DNA of 64,000 nucleotides from Thermosipho sp. (in: thermotogales). GTDB taxonomy: Bacteria > Thermotogota > Thermotogae > Thermotogales > Fervidobacteriaceae. The stretch covers positions 1 to 64,000 of the forward strand of contig JACDNZ010000005.1 of assembly GCA_017656345.1 (NCBI GenBank). The letters are read 5' to 3'. The position numbers and the translations under genes are program-made. Below the pieces are notes generated by a model, which had not been told where the DNA came from, did not search any database, and saw only the letters and a list, made by a program, of their open reading frames with translations. Positions 15,631 through 23,170 of the stretch are shown here, one piece after another (the first letter of the stretch is position 1; each line of letters opens with the position of its first letter).

Positions 15631-16776
15631 CTATACAATTTTGTATTTAATTTTTTGCCCGGCTTGCAGCGCATCATCAATCCCCTTATCTTTAGGGTCC
15701 CAGTAAGCTATTGCAACTTGATGGCCGGTACCCTTGAGCATGGCGATGGTGTTTTTCTCCGCTTTTCTTACGTCTGGGTTATCTTCTATATCCAGGGCCA
15801 GTATAATGTTATACTTTTTACCCTGGATTTTTTCTAAGGCGATGATATTTTTAACCAGGCGCCGGTAGTTATGAACGCCTGCCTCAAACATCCCTTCAAA
15901 ACCCAGCTTTTCTGCAGCGATTTTGCCTTTGATGGCACCTTCTGTGACCAACAGCACATCATCCCGTTTTAATTCAGACGGGATGTAATAATCACAGGGA
16001 GCGCCACTTCTGGCGTTTTCACAGCTGTACCAAAAATACCGTAGCAATTTTCCTTTTTCGTCATACATGGGCTCAGTCAACCTGTACTGCAGGCCAACTA
16101 TCTGGCCAAAAATGTTGACGTATGGTATAAAGTAGCCCTTAATTGGTACAAACTTCTCTTGCAAATCTTTTCTAACGGTTTTGAAGGTTACGTATTCATC
16201 GCCTGTTTTTTTGTTGGTTCTTTTAATAAACCCGGGAACTTTTAAAAGGTCCGAACCGAACTCGTTTTCAAGCTCTTTTGAGATTGCGGTTGTGACCTTT
16301 ACCATATAATCCCCGTCTGCCCAGACTTTATTGCCGCTAGTAGGCACGGAGAAAAACATCATCCGCTCGATTTGTTCTTTGGTAAGACCCCTTCTGAGCA
16401 GGTCCTTTTCATCCCGCTCGTAAAGATAACTCCCCTCATACTTTTTTACCAGCTCCCGGAACCGGCGGTATACCTTATCCCGCAGCTCCAGTAGCTCGAA
16501 AGTAATTTCTTCCTGTTTAACTTCAGGAAGAATTCTCGGGAGTCTCTCTTTCATGGGGTCATACCCGTCCACCTCCGAGACAAGGTGGATATACCAGCCA
16601 TCGCCACTGGGCCGGTGGGACGGACGGTATTTACAACGATAGAAGACTTTAATGCCTTCTGCGTTGTAAAACTCCGCACAACGCCCCCTCTTGCTTCCGC
16701 AAACCGGGCAAATCTGACCTGATCGGATGGGTACAAACATACTTCCGTCAGCATACTGAGTTACACCCATCATCAT
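15631..16776 (-). CDS. TOPRIM primase-like protein with zinc finger
   Basis: Likely synthesises or assists primers for element replication. After the start comes a zinc finger of four Cys (CPVCGSKRGRCAEF with a later Cys), a middle domain with KVYRRFRELVKKYEG and a TOPRIM domain: VLLVTEGAIKGKIAAEKLG (acid E of motif I), then ILALDIEDNPDVRKAEK (DxD), and DPKDKGIDDALQAG. About 380 aa. A reading from 16899 is rejected because the leader hairpin 16818-16881 lies inside it; ATG 16776, 16773 or 16770 after AAAGGA is preferred. First gene of its operon. It resembles DUF3854/phage primase types. Confidence 0.75.
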   Translation of the reverse strand: MMMGVTQYADGSMFVPIRSGQICPVCGSKRGRCAEFYNAEGIKVFYRCKYRPSHRPSGDGWYIHLVSEVDGYDPMKERLPRILPEVKQEEITFELLELRDKVYRRFRELVKKYEGSYLYERDEKDLLRRGLTKEQIERMMFFSVPTSGNKVWADGDYMVKVTTAISKELENEFGSDLLKVPGFIKRTNKKTGDEYVTFKTVRKDLQEKFVPIKGYFIPYVNIFGQIVGLQYRLTEPMYDEKGKLLRYFWYSCENARSGAPCDYYIPSELKRDDVLLVTEGAIKGKIAAEKLGFEGMFEAGVHNYRRLVKNIIALEKIQGKKYNIILALDIEDNPDVRKAEKNTIAMLKGTGHQVAIAYWDPKDKGIDDALQAGQKIKYKIV

Positions 16777-16817
16777 CAGTCCTTTCAAAAAATTCCATTT
16801 TAACCCTCCTCCGATTT

Positions 16818-16881
16818 GGGCAAATAAAAAATCTCGCCCACGCATTTTGCATATCTCATGCGCAAACGAGATTTTATGCCC
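16818..16881 (-). promoter_or_regulatory. Leader attenuator-like hairpin before primase gene
   Basis: Nested stem: GGGCA/TGCCC outside AAATCTCG/CGAGATTT, T run on the minus strand, and a loop containing TTTGCGCATGAGATATGCAA. Shares flanks (AGAGGGCA before, TTTTTTATTTGCC after) with 9347-9412, though the inner sequence differs. Confidence 0.65.
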
Positions 16882-16972
16882 TCTATTGATTTTGGCCACA
16901 AGATTTAATTATTTTGCCACTACACTGCGGAAATCATTCCGCAGCTTATACGTATATTTTCCTGTTATTAAC

Positions 16973-17013
16973 ATTATAACTCAATATTCAAAGTCAATGC
17001 AACCTATATAATT
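16973..17013 (-). promoter_or_regulatory. Promoter of the primase operon
   Basis: Minus strand TTGCAT (17002-16997), 18-nt spacer, TATAAT (16978-16973), with AATTATATAGGTTGCA upstream (17013-16998). Same layout as the promoters at 3.46 and 9.53 kb. Confidence 0.7.
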
Positions 17014-17094
17014 AAATTTAACACTAATCATTTTGAATTTTGTTTGTTAGGCTGACAAAATCTGCATTTCCCCTCCCTGGAAACTTAATCTCTT

Positions 17095-17532
17095 TCATTT
17101 AACCAAGCGGCTAATTATATTTTTTCTTATATCTTCGTCTTTATCGAAACCGTTTTCAAAAAATACGCTTAAGATACAATTGATTACCAGTGCTTTCTTT
17201 TCATAATCCGTATATTTAACAGGAAAAATCTTATTTATTTCCTCGACAAACTGTGTAATATACTTGTCATTTTCCGGTTTAATATACGCAGAAAACTCAC
17301 CCGTTCTGAATAGTTCGTCGAAAGTCAATCTTATATTTTCACCCAGCAAAGTTAGTAACGTATTAATTTCTTTAACCCTGCCCATATTTTCACCATGCTC
17401 CATATTGCCGATCTTTTGATACCTGTGCTTGGGATTAAGTATTTTAGCCAACTCCTGCTGGGTGTACCCCGCTTTCTTTCTATATAATCTCAAGTTGTTT
17501 TGCCACAAGTCCTTTTCTTTTTTCTTTGCCAT
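17095..17532 (-). CDS. XRE-family repressor
   Basis: 145 aa. N-terminal helix-turn-helix: LRLYRKKAGYTQQELAKILN with the recognition region KHRYQKIGNMEHGENMG, followed by a helical C-terminal domain that may dimerise. Start ATG 17532 follows GGGGAGCTAGCT. Two copies of the 15-bp operator lie upstream (17639-17674), and the same operator sits over the ssb promoter (23743-23757), so self-repression and control of ssb are inferred. Confidence 0.75.
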   Translation of the reverse strand: MAKKKEKDLWQNNLRLYRKKAGYTQQELAKILNPKHRYQKIGNMEHGENMGRVKEINTLLTLLGENIRLTFDELFRTGEFSAYIKPENDKYITQFVEEINKIFPVKYTDYEKKALVINCILSVFFENGFDKDEDIRKNIISRLVK

Positions 17533-17638
17533 AGCTAGCTCCCCTTTTAAATATTTAAAAACCTTTGCCCTCTGGTAAATTGATAAGTAGTAAAACAAAC
17601 CAAGAAACCACATATTCCTGTAAATCTATTTATATTAT

Positions 17639-17674
17639 ACCATATTAAATAGTAAAACTACCATATTATATGGT
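17639..17674 (-). promoter_or_regulatory. Tandem operators of the XRE repressor
   Basis: ACCATATTATATGGT (17660-17674) is a palindrome; ACCATATTAAATAGT (17639-17653) is a degraded copy 21 bp away. The second overlaps TATAAT on the minus strand, so binding would block the promoter. Confidence 0.65.
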
Positions 17675-18141
17675 ATACCTCCGCAAAAAAAATATATTTA
17701 ATCAATCAATTAATTATATAGTTTGCAATTTTTACCCGTCTTAATGTAAAATTAATACTAAAAGAAGGATTTAGGAAAAGCGTGTCGAATGTCTATAAGC
17801 AGGCTTGGGTAATTTTGCTAATTTTTCATTTTAACCAATAAAAAAGTTTGACCAGCTAGCCCCCAACCAACTGGTCAAACACCCTAAGTTAACCTTCAGT
17901 TTTATAAACTAATTCGCTATTAAGCGTTAAAATCCTTCTTTTTACATAACTTTTTTGCAAAAAAAATTTGAAGGTGCTTAGGGTGTCCCGTAAAAGAGGT
18001 TGGGCAGCTCAAAGCACCTTTTCATTTTGTCATAAAATAAATTTTGGTGAGTTCCCCAACTCACCAATCTAAAAAATAAATTTCAGTTTTAAGTTTTTTA
18101 GATCAGTGAGTAGCCGGTTCTAACTTCCCCCAAAGTTAGAG

Positions 18142-18190
18142 CCAAACTAACACCAAACTAACACCTAACTACTAATTCTCCTAACTAAAT
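18142..18190 (+). repeat. Iteron-like 11-bp direct repeats
   Basis: CCAAACTAACA at 18142-18152 and 18153-18163 are exact tandem copies; CCTAACTACTA follows at 18164-18174 and CCTAACTAAAT at about 18180-18190. Small in number, but they lie in the right place for a Rep binding site. Confidence 0.5.
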
Positions 18191-18214
18191 AGCCCCCAAA
18201 AGAAACCGGGTAAC

Positions 18215-18248
18215 CAATTTTTAAAAAGCCCCCACTTTTTAAAAATTG
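18215..18248. repeat. Perfect 14-bp inverted repeat before the Rep gene
   Basis: CAATTTTTAAAAAG (18215-18228), a 6-nt loop and CTTTTTAAAAATTG (18235-18248). It could be a Rep operator or a DNA-unwinding element. Confidence 0.6.
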
Positions 18249-18368
18249 AACGTTAGCCGGACGGGAGCCGTACACCCTTTTTTACGGCAACGATTATACC
18301 AGAAAAATGCGCTATTTTCAATACTTTGGGGCAAAAAAGATGGAAAAAATTGAAAGAGGTTTATCGTT

Positions 18369-19211
18369 ATGGCCAATGCTAATAAACACGCCAGACAATA
18401 CAAAAAGCCATTTGCCCTCATACCCAGGCAATTACTTAACAGCAGGGAATTTCTGCTTTTAACCAAAAATGCTCTGGCTGTCTACATTATACTATCCAGC
18501 ATTGCAGATACTAATGGAATAATCTGCAAGCTAAACCGTGCGGCACTGGCCAGAGCATACAACATGCCTTACTCAAATTTCTATGAAGGCTTTCATACCC
18601 TAATTGCTACCGGGTTCATCGCAGCTGATTCCCACAACGTAATCCTTTTAAAACATAAAACATACATAACCGATAAAAAAGGAAAGAAAAAAGGCTTTGT
18701 TAAAATTCCCCTGGGCGTACTGAAAGGTACAAACTTTACCGGGGTCACATTAAGAGCCTTAAAAATACTAATCTATTTTATGAGTATCAATGCTCACACT
18801 GAAAAAGAAGGAAATGTTTACAACGTTCAAAAAATAATGCTGGCCACAGGGATCAACCGCCCGTGGAAAATCAAAAAAGCCATTCAAGAACTTTCTTACA
18901 TACTGAGCTTTAAATTCTTTGACACCAAAGGTGTATTTATTAAATTTGACAGCCAGGCAAGAAAAGAGACTTATACGTCAGGAAAATATTACAGCGAGTA
19001 CTTTAAGGGGTCAAAGAGCTATTTTGATTACAACGACGAAACCTACAAAACCTTGGCTATTTGGGCGCGGCAATATGGACAGCCCCTTGTTATACAAGCC
19101 TTGAAAGAAACAATTAAACGAAGATTTAGCATCCAACAGAACTTCATAGCCTATATGAAAGGATTAATTGAAAATCTCTGGATATTAAAATCTGGTTTAA
19201 AAACAACCTAG
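18369..19211 (+). CDS. Replication initiator candidate (DnaD/RepA-like winged helix)
   Basis: 280 aa. N-terminal winged helix (ALAVYIILSSIADTNGIICKL, then AALARAYNMPYSNFYEGFHTLIATGFI) resembles the RepA-N/DnaD-type initiators and helix-turn-helix_36 domains of Gram-positive plasmids; a second helix-rich domain follows (RALKILIYFMS, ATGINRPWKIKKAIQELS). The C-terminus has YKTLAIWARQYGQP, like DnaD C-terminal helices. It is the first plus-strand gene after the putative origin, with AGAGG 9 nt before ATG. A replication role is inferred from domain and place, not shown by a signature. Confidence 0.55.
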   Translation: MANANKHARQYKKPFALIPRQLLNSREFLLLTKNALAVYIILSSIADTNGIICKLNRAALARAYNMPYSNFYEGFHTLIATGFIAADSHNVILLKHKTYITDKKGKKKGFVKIPLGVLKGTNFTGVTLRALKILIYFMSINAHTEKEGNVYNVQKIMLATGINRPWKIKKAIQELSYILSFKFFDTKGVFIKFDSQARKETYTSGKYYSEYFKGSKSYFDYNDETYKTLAIWARQYGQPLVIQALKETIKRRFSIQQNFIAYMKGLIENLWILKSGLKTT

Positions 19212-19213
19212 TC

Positions 19214-19252
19214 TTTTCTTAAAAATAATAAGAAAAGGCCTGGGGTTTTTTT
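19214..19252 (+). terminator. Terminator of the Rep gene
   Basis: CTTTTCTT/AAGAAAAG stem with a short GCC...GGGG extension and a run of eight T, starting 3 nt past the stop. Confidence 0.7.
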
Positions 19253-19282
19253 TGCTTTTTTCAAGTTAAAAGCACATGAAAC

Positions 19283-19324
19283 AATAAAATCCCTTTCCAA
19301 GATAAAGTGGAAAGGGATTTTATT
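19283..19324. terminator. Long bidirectional hairpin
   Basis: Perfect 17-bp inverted repeat (19283-19299 with 19308-19324) with A-rich and T-rich ends; would act as a terminator in either direction. The following 350 nt up to 19678 contain no gene I can support. Confidence 0.6.
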
Positions 19325-19435
19325 ATGCTCAATCACATATAAAGGTGATAAAAAGAGCAAAATACACCTTAATTTTATCCACATATGAGATAGTTTTTCC
19401 AATACCAGTCCAATTTTTATTCCAGTTTTGGACAT

Positions 19436-19677
19436 AAAAAATATTCACATTTTACACTGTAGTTTCAATTCTGGACGCTTTTGCTTGTGAATTTCCAAAA
19501 CTGTTCTTCAAAGATACAAAACTGGCCATAGCAAAACGCAGAAACCATTAATTTTAATAGGTTTAAAGCGTTTGTATTTCCTCCCTTATATTTTGGTTAT
19601 TTATAATATAGTATCTACGTCATAGTATTGTTTTATAAAAATTAAACTGCTGATGATGACAACGACAATTCTTTAAC
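19436..19677. other. Intergenic region, no feature seen
   Basis: About 240 nt of AT-rich sequence with no convincing ORF, RNA gene or promoter. A sequence ATAGTATTGTTTTATAA near 19632 resembles the -10 region of the parM promoter but has no gene behind it. Confidence 0.4.
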
Positions 19678-19712
19678 AAAAAAACCGGTAGGTTAAAAAT
19701 CCTACCGGCTTA
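19678..19712 (-). terminator. Terminator after ASCH gene
   Basis: Minus-strand stem GCCGGTAGGATT/AACCTACCGGT followed by TTTTTTT, just past the stop at 19733. Confidence 0.8.
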
Positions 19713-19732
19713 AATACACTATTTCCATGTTA

Positions 19733-20053
19733 TTATCGTTGCACAACTTCAAAATCAACTACCCAAACCATAAGGTCAGGCTCCCAAAAGCCATATATGC
19801 GTTTAAATGCCTCTTTATACTCTTGAATAGAAGAATACCCTTCTGCTTTAGCATCATCTTCTGATATATCGCCTAACCGTTCTTGTCGAACAGATATTAT
19901 TTTAAGTAGTGCAAAAGGTTTGCTTCCTTTTTTAAAATTCAGCTTGGCTTGATGTATACTGCCAACTTTCCACCGTTTCTTTCCCGTGCGTCTTGTTTGA
20001 GTTTTTATTCCCTGTAAAATCAATTCTTTATGTTCTGGTTTAAATAAAATCAT
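19733..20053 (-). CDS. ASCH-domain protein
   Basis: 106 aa. Typical ASCH pattern: MILFKPEHKELILQGIKTQTRR at the start, then VGSIHQAKLNF, LLKIISVRQERLGDISEDDAKAEGY and W-VVDFEVV. ASCH domains bind RNA or nucleotides in a PUA-like fold. A start at 20173 would overlap the methylase in another frame by 58 nt; ATG 20053, with GAAGGTGATGAA before it, is preferred. It follows the methylase in the same transcript. Confidence 0.75.
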   Translation of the reverse strand: MILFKPEHKELILQGIKTQTRRTGKKRWKVGSIHQAKLNFKKGSKPFALLKIISVRQERLGDISEDDAKAEGYSSIQEYKEAFKRIYGFWEPDLMVWVVDFEVVQR

Positions 20054-20115
20054 TTCATCACCTTCAAAGATTAAATCTATCTTTCCAGAATGTCTGTGCG
20101 GAATGTCCGAAATAA

Positions 20116-21528
20116 CTAGTTTAATAATGCTTCCACCGTCGCTTTCATCCAATCGGAATGTCTTTTCACCCATATACCCGTAGCACCCAGCACAAACTCT
20201 TCGCCCAATGCATTTGGCAGCATTGCCCTCAGCATCGTTTCCCCAATCGCTCTAGCAGCCGGCGGCGGTACTGCATTACCTATCCGTTCTCTCCACCGGG
20301 CATCCGAATTACCTGCCAATTCAAGAGGTCTACCGTCTGACATGGTCAGGGGAAATCCCTGCAGAGTTGCTAACTCAAGCGTGGTCATTGGCCGGTGCCA
20401 GGTTCCATCCGGGGCAATGATTACCGGTGGCGGGTCCGGCCGCTCGTGGTCCTCCGGAATCCTGGGGTCAGCCACGGCAGCACAGCCGGCATGAATATCC
20501 GCGCTGGTCACTGTGTAGGCTGGTTTGTCCCAGGCATGGACGCCATAGCTTCCGTTTCTGCACCTGCACCCCAGGCGCGGGTCGGCCACGCAGGCTGCGC
20601 CGTTAGACTTCCCCACTGCAGCGCTACCTATTATCGTCGTAGCTGGTTCTTCCCACCTAATTATCCGATACACCCCGTCTCGCGGAGTGTGTTTCAGCCG
20701 GTACTGCTCTGGGGCTATCTTCTCCAGGTCCCTCCAGTCCCCGCCGGCGGAGATTAACGCCAATCTCACCCACGTTTTCCACTGCAGCCGCGGTAACCGG
20801 TGCATCTTTCCTCCCGCTGGATCATCAGGTAAAGGCAATGGGCCTATGATTTCACCAATGCTTTTTACCCTCTGCACCGGTGGTTTATAAACAAACGGTT
20901 TTACTTTACCCGGGTGCCTGGCTATCAGCAGATACCTTCTCCTGTGCTGTCCCAAACCGCCTATTTCACCACAATCATGATACCCGTCGTGAACTGCGTA
21001 CCCATAAGACTGCAGCATGCCCTTGATGGTATTTAACAATTTAGTACCCCTGGTCGTTATCCGCGGAACATTCTCCAGCAGGATAATCCCCGGCAAATCA
21101 TTTTTCCATGCTTCCAGTGTGAGCCATATACCGCGGACTGTTAGGTTGTTAAGGGCCTGGTATTTGGCTGACTCGGCCCTGTTTTTGGGCAACAGCCCGC
21201 TAAAGCCTTTGCACGGCGGGCTGGTAAAAACCACATCTGGCGCAATTCCCCCGGTTGCCGCCCGAATATCCTCCGGGGTTGCTTCCCGCCAGCCTTTGGG
21301 CGGCTCGTGGCCATGGAAGGCCGCATAGTCTTCACGGTTAAACAGGTCCATCTGCACAGCCGGGGCACCGGTCAGGTTTGCGAAATCCTCACACGCTTCC
21401 GGGTCTACATCTATCCCGGCCAGGGTTTTGAACGTGCCTTTAATGCCGCGGTAATCCTCTGTGGCTTGCTGAAAGCCTATTGCTCCGCCTCCGATGCCGC
21501 AGAATAGGTGTAATACTCCGTACTCCAA
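20116..21528 (-). CDS. dcm: DNA (cytosine-5) methyltransferase
   Basis: Transfers methyl groups to cytosine C5 in DNA. 470 aa, full length. Motifs in order: FCGIGGG at 9-15 (AdoMet), SPPCKGFSG at about 103-111 (catalytic Cys), ENVP at about 152 (motif VI), GQHRRRYLL at about 193 (motif VIII), and the C-terminal motif X-like helix RIGNAVPPPAARAIGE. A GC-rich insert (about 250-380, with variable Cys/Gly) is the target-recognition domain. No restriction enzyme gene is adjacent, so it looks like a solitary methylase that may guard the element from host restriction. The GC content is higher than in neighbouring genes, a sign of separate origin. Confidence 0.93.
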   Translation of the reverse strand: MEYGVLHLFCGIGGGAIGFQQATEDYRGIKGTFKTLAGIDVDPEACEDFANLTGAPAVQMDLFNREDYAAFHGHEPPKGWREATPEDIRAATGGIAPDVVFTSPPCKGFSGLLPKNRAESAKYQALNNLTVRGIWLTLEAWKNDLPGIILLENVPRITTRGTKLLNTIKGMLQSYGYAVHDGYHDCGEIGGLGQHRRRYLLIARHPGKVKPFVYKPPVQRVKSIGEIIGPLPLPDDPAGGKMHRLPRLQWKTWVRLALISAGGDWRDLEKIAPEQYRLKHTPRDGVYRIIRWEEPATTIIGSAAVGKSNGAACVADPRLGCRCRNGSYGVHAWDKPAYTVTSADIHAGCAAVADPRIPEDHERPDPPPVIIAPDGTWHRPMTTLELATLQGFPLTMSDGRPLELAGNSDARWRERIGNAVPPPAARAIGETMLRAMLPNALGEEFVLGATGIWVKRHSDWMKATVEALLN

Positions 21529-21562
21529 ATTGCTCTCCCCCTCTCATGATGAGGTTGTTTTG

Positions 21563-22300
21563 CTAAATCACGTCATAAATGCTCAACTGAGCCGGTTTAT
21601 TATCCCAAAACAACACTTTTTTCTCGAATACCTTGGCTTCTCTCCAATCATTTGCGTTGCGGCCGTTTTTCCTGGCGTGATAGCTCCAGGCCATGCTATC
21701 TGCCGAAAATAGTAGTCTCCGGATTGAAAAGTTTTTCAGGGCTGTAATTTTTAGACCGAACCCATGAAGCCTCAAGTCTTCTCTGGCTTTTTTGATTGCG
21801 TATAGTACATCCAGTACATCCATTGGATTAGAATTTCTTTTGCAGACGGAGCCTACTCCAACCCATGCACCGTACCGCAAACTTTCTCCGTACATCCTGA
21901 TGTGCCTCACGCATTCAGCCGGTGTATAGCCCTGTAAAACTGGCATAATGTCAACGTCGAGAACCAACTTTTTCAATTGCATATACCGCTCAATAGTGAG
22001 TTCCTGGTGTTCTTCCACGGTCATTCGAGTCCATTCCAGAATGAACGGCTCGCACATGTAGTCCTGGCTCACAGCTGCTAATAACCTGCCGCAATGGGCC
22101 CACCGGTGTATCTGCTCTGCGTACTCTTCCACCGGCATGTGCTGGCCAGAGTTGTAAATCTGACTAAAGGCGCCGCTGTCCAGGATCCACTCACCCACCT
22201 TAAAATCGCCCTTCCTGTTTTTCAGCCGGTTAACGCTGATAAAGGACCTGGTGAAGTATTTAGCATCCGAAGGTTGATGTAAGCCTACAAAAAACATCAT
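21563..22300 (-). CDS. DpdA-like / TGT-like deazaguanine transglycosylase family protein
   Basis: 245 aa. The recognisable elements are FFVGLHQPSDAKYF, ILDSGAFS (a conserved strand with Asp), VEEYAEQIHRW, LPVLQGYTPAECVRHI (TIM-barrel strand), GVGSVCKRN and FGLKITALKN followed by SADSMAW. These match the queuine tRNA-ribosyltransferase-like family found in phages as DpdA, which exchanges a base for 7-deazaguanine in DNA. No QueC/QueD/QueE/FolE homologue is in the window; the modification substrate would have to come from the host. ATG 22300 is preferred because the longer reading runs through the tRNA. Confidence 0.65.
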   Translation of the reverse strand: MMFFVGLHQPSDAKYFTRSFISVNRLKNRKGDFKVGEWILDSGAFSQIYNSGQHMPVEEYAEQIHRWAHCGRLLAAVSQDYMCEPFILEWTRMTVEEHQELTIERYMQLKKLVLDVDIMPVLQGYTPAECVRHIRMYGESLRYGAWVGVGSVCKRNSNPMDVLDVLYAIKKAREDLRLHGFGLKITALKNFSIRRLLFSADSMAWSYHARKNGRNANDWREAKVFEKKVLFWDNKPAQLSIYDVI

Positions 22301-22327
22301 GATTAAAACACCGCTTTTTAATTTTTG

Positions 22328-22436
22328 CAGGGCGGGCAGGACTTGAACCTGCACGGTACAGCTCCTCACTACCGCCGTGATAACGACGGTACTGTACCTA
22401 TCAGGGGTTAGCGTCTACCGATTTCGCCACCGCCCT
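22328..22436 (-). tRNA. tRNA-like gene (Leu-type arms), anomalous middle
   Basis: A minus-strand sequence of 109 nt with a perfect 7-bp acceptor (AGGGCGG/CCGCCCT), extra GC pairs at both ends, a Leu-type D arm (GCGAAATCGGTAGACGC), a 5-bp T stem with TTCAAGT loop (GCAGG/CCTGC) directly joined to the acceptor, and no encoded CCA. The part between D and T arms is about 20 nt too long for a type II tRNA. Possible anticodon loops (CCTGATA with anticodon TGA, or CGTTATC with TTA) each lack T33, and hairpins such as TACCGTCG/CGGCGGTA exist. So the anticodon cannot be assigned. Confidence 0.6.
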
Positions 22437-22485
22437 GCGAATATAACTAAGTGAATTTAAACCTCCCCATATTCCTCCCTATGCG

Positions 22486-22572
22486 TCAAAACACTTCTTT
22501 TTCCAAGGCACGGGCCAGGGTAGTTTTCCCCGACCCGGACTCGCCCACAAGGCAAATGATTTTATCGCTCAC
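22486..22572 (-). pseudogene. Truncated P-loop kinase fragment
   Basis: A GTG-started 28-aa frame with a full Walker A motif: DKIICLVGESGSGKTTLARA followed by ALEKEVF and stop. It resembles the start of guanylate- or adenylate-kinase-like proteins, which would continue for another 150 residues. It ends just before the tRNA-like gene. A true short peptide is possible, but the intact nucleotide-binding loop without any following domain suggests a cut-off gene. Confidence 0.5.
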
Positions 22573-22948
22573 TTTTATCACCCATACATAGCTCTAAAAA
22601 TTTTTCCGCATACCTTAACTTAGCTGTCAGTTCTTTTACCAATTTTTCTGCCTCGCTTACAGGGTATTTCTCTGCCCTGCACCAAAAACTTCCTATTAAA
22701 AAGACTCTTTGGTTTGTTTCGTGTTGCCATCCCCTTGCCTTTATAAGTTCATCCGGTATTTCGACACTCGCGCCGCTTTTATCCACATAGGAAATATAAT
22801 ATACACTACCCGTATATTTATCCCGCACAACATCACCTGGTTTGAAACGTTTTATAGGCGGCTTATAACAATTCAATGCTTCTTCTTCCGTGTCATACGC
22901 CTTATTACATACTGGACAATGGTATTTAATGATAATATCTTTACTCAT
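22562..22948 (-). CDS. Zinc-finger small protein (128 aa)
   Basis: Unrecognised. A C2-type pair CPVCNKAYDTEEEALNC near the N-terminus looks like a zinc knuckle; then FKPGDVVRDKYTGSVYYISYVDK resembles a small beta barrel. The C-terminus is helical. It overlaps the P-loop fragment by 11 nt. Start ATG 22948 after AAAGGGGAGAAACC. Confidence 0.6.
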   Translation of the reverse strand: MSKDIIIKYHCPVCNKAYDTEEEALNCYKPPIKRFKPGDVVRDKYTGSVYYISYVDKSGASVEIPDELIKARGWQHETNQRVFLIGSFWCRAEKYPVSEAEKLVKELTAKLRYAEKFLELCMGDKSER

Positions 22949-23124
22949 CACGGTTTCTCCCCTTTCAATTTTCCTCTTTTATCCGGTCTATTAGTCGCCG
23001 TATCGTTCGCGGCTCCACTCCATCGCCCATTCTTTAGTAAAGAGAACTATCGGTGAAATCCAATATAAATCCCCCCTCTTTCCTCTCCTTAACTTTGTCC
23101 GGCTCCTATTTACAGAAACAGATT

Positions 23125-23160
23125 AACAACTCCCCGCCTTTTTTTTAGCAGGGAGTTGTT
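23125..23160 (-). terminator. Terminator after ssb
   Basis: AACAACTCCC/GGGAGTTGTT (10 bp) with T-rich flanks on both strands, 10 nt past the ssb stop. Confidence 0.75.
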
Positions 23161-23170
23161 TTTTAACTTC

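Larger units (their letters stand above)
17690..18368. other. Probable replication origin / intergenic structured region
   Basis: About 680 nt between divergent genes with no ORF. It holds hairpins GTTTGACCAG/CTGGTCAAAC (17846-17880), AAGGTGCTT/AAGCACCTT (17971-18020), GGTGAGTT/AACTCACC (18046-18065) and ATCTAAAAAA/TTTTTTAGAT (about 18067-18102), direct repeats CCAAACTAACA x2 (18142-18163) with degraded copies CCTAACTACTA and CCTAACTAAAT, and a perfect 14-bp inverted repeat (18215-18248) just before the Rep candidate. Iterons and AT-rich hairpins before a winged-helix gene are typical of theta origins. Confidence 0.55.

Noticed and set aside
15631-16899. Primase-like ORF starting at 16899
   Set aside because: The first 40 codons would cover the conserved leader hairpin at 16818-16881, and no ribosome binding site precedes 16899; the downstream ATGs fit better.
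19733-20173. ASCH gene starting at 20173
   Set aside because: It would overlap the methylase in another frame for 58 nt. The ATG at 20053 has a good ribosome binding site and starts at the ASCH domain.
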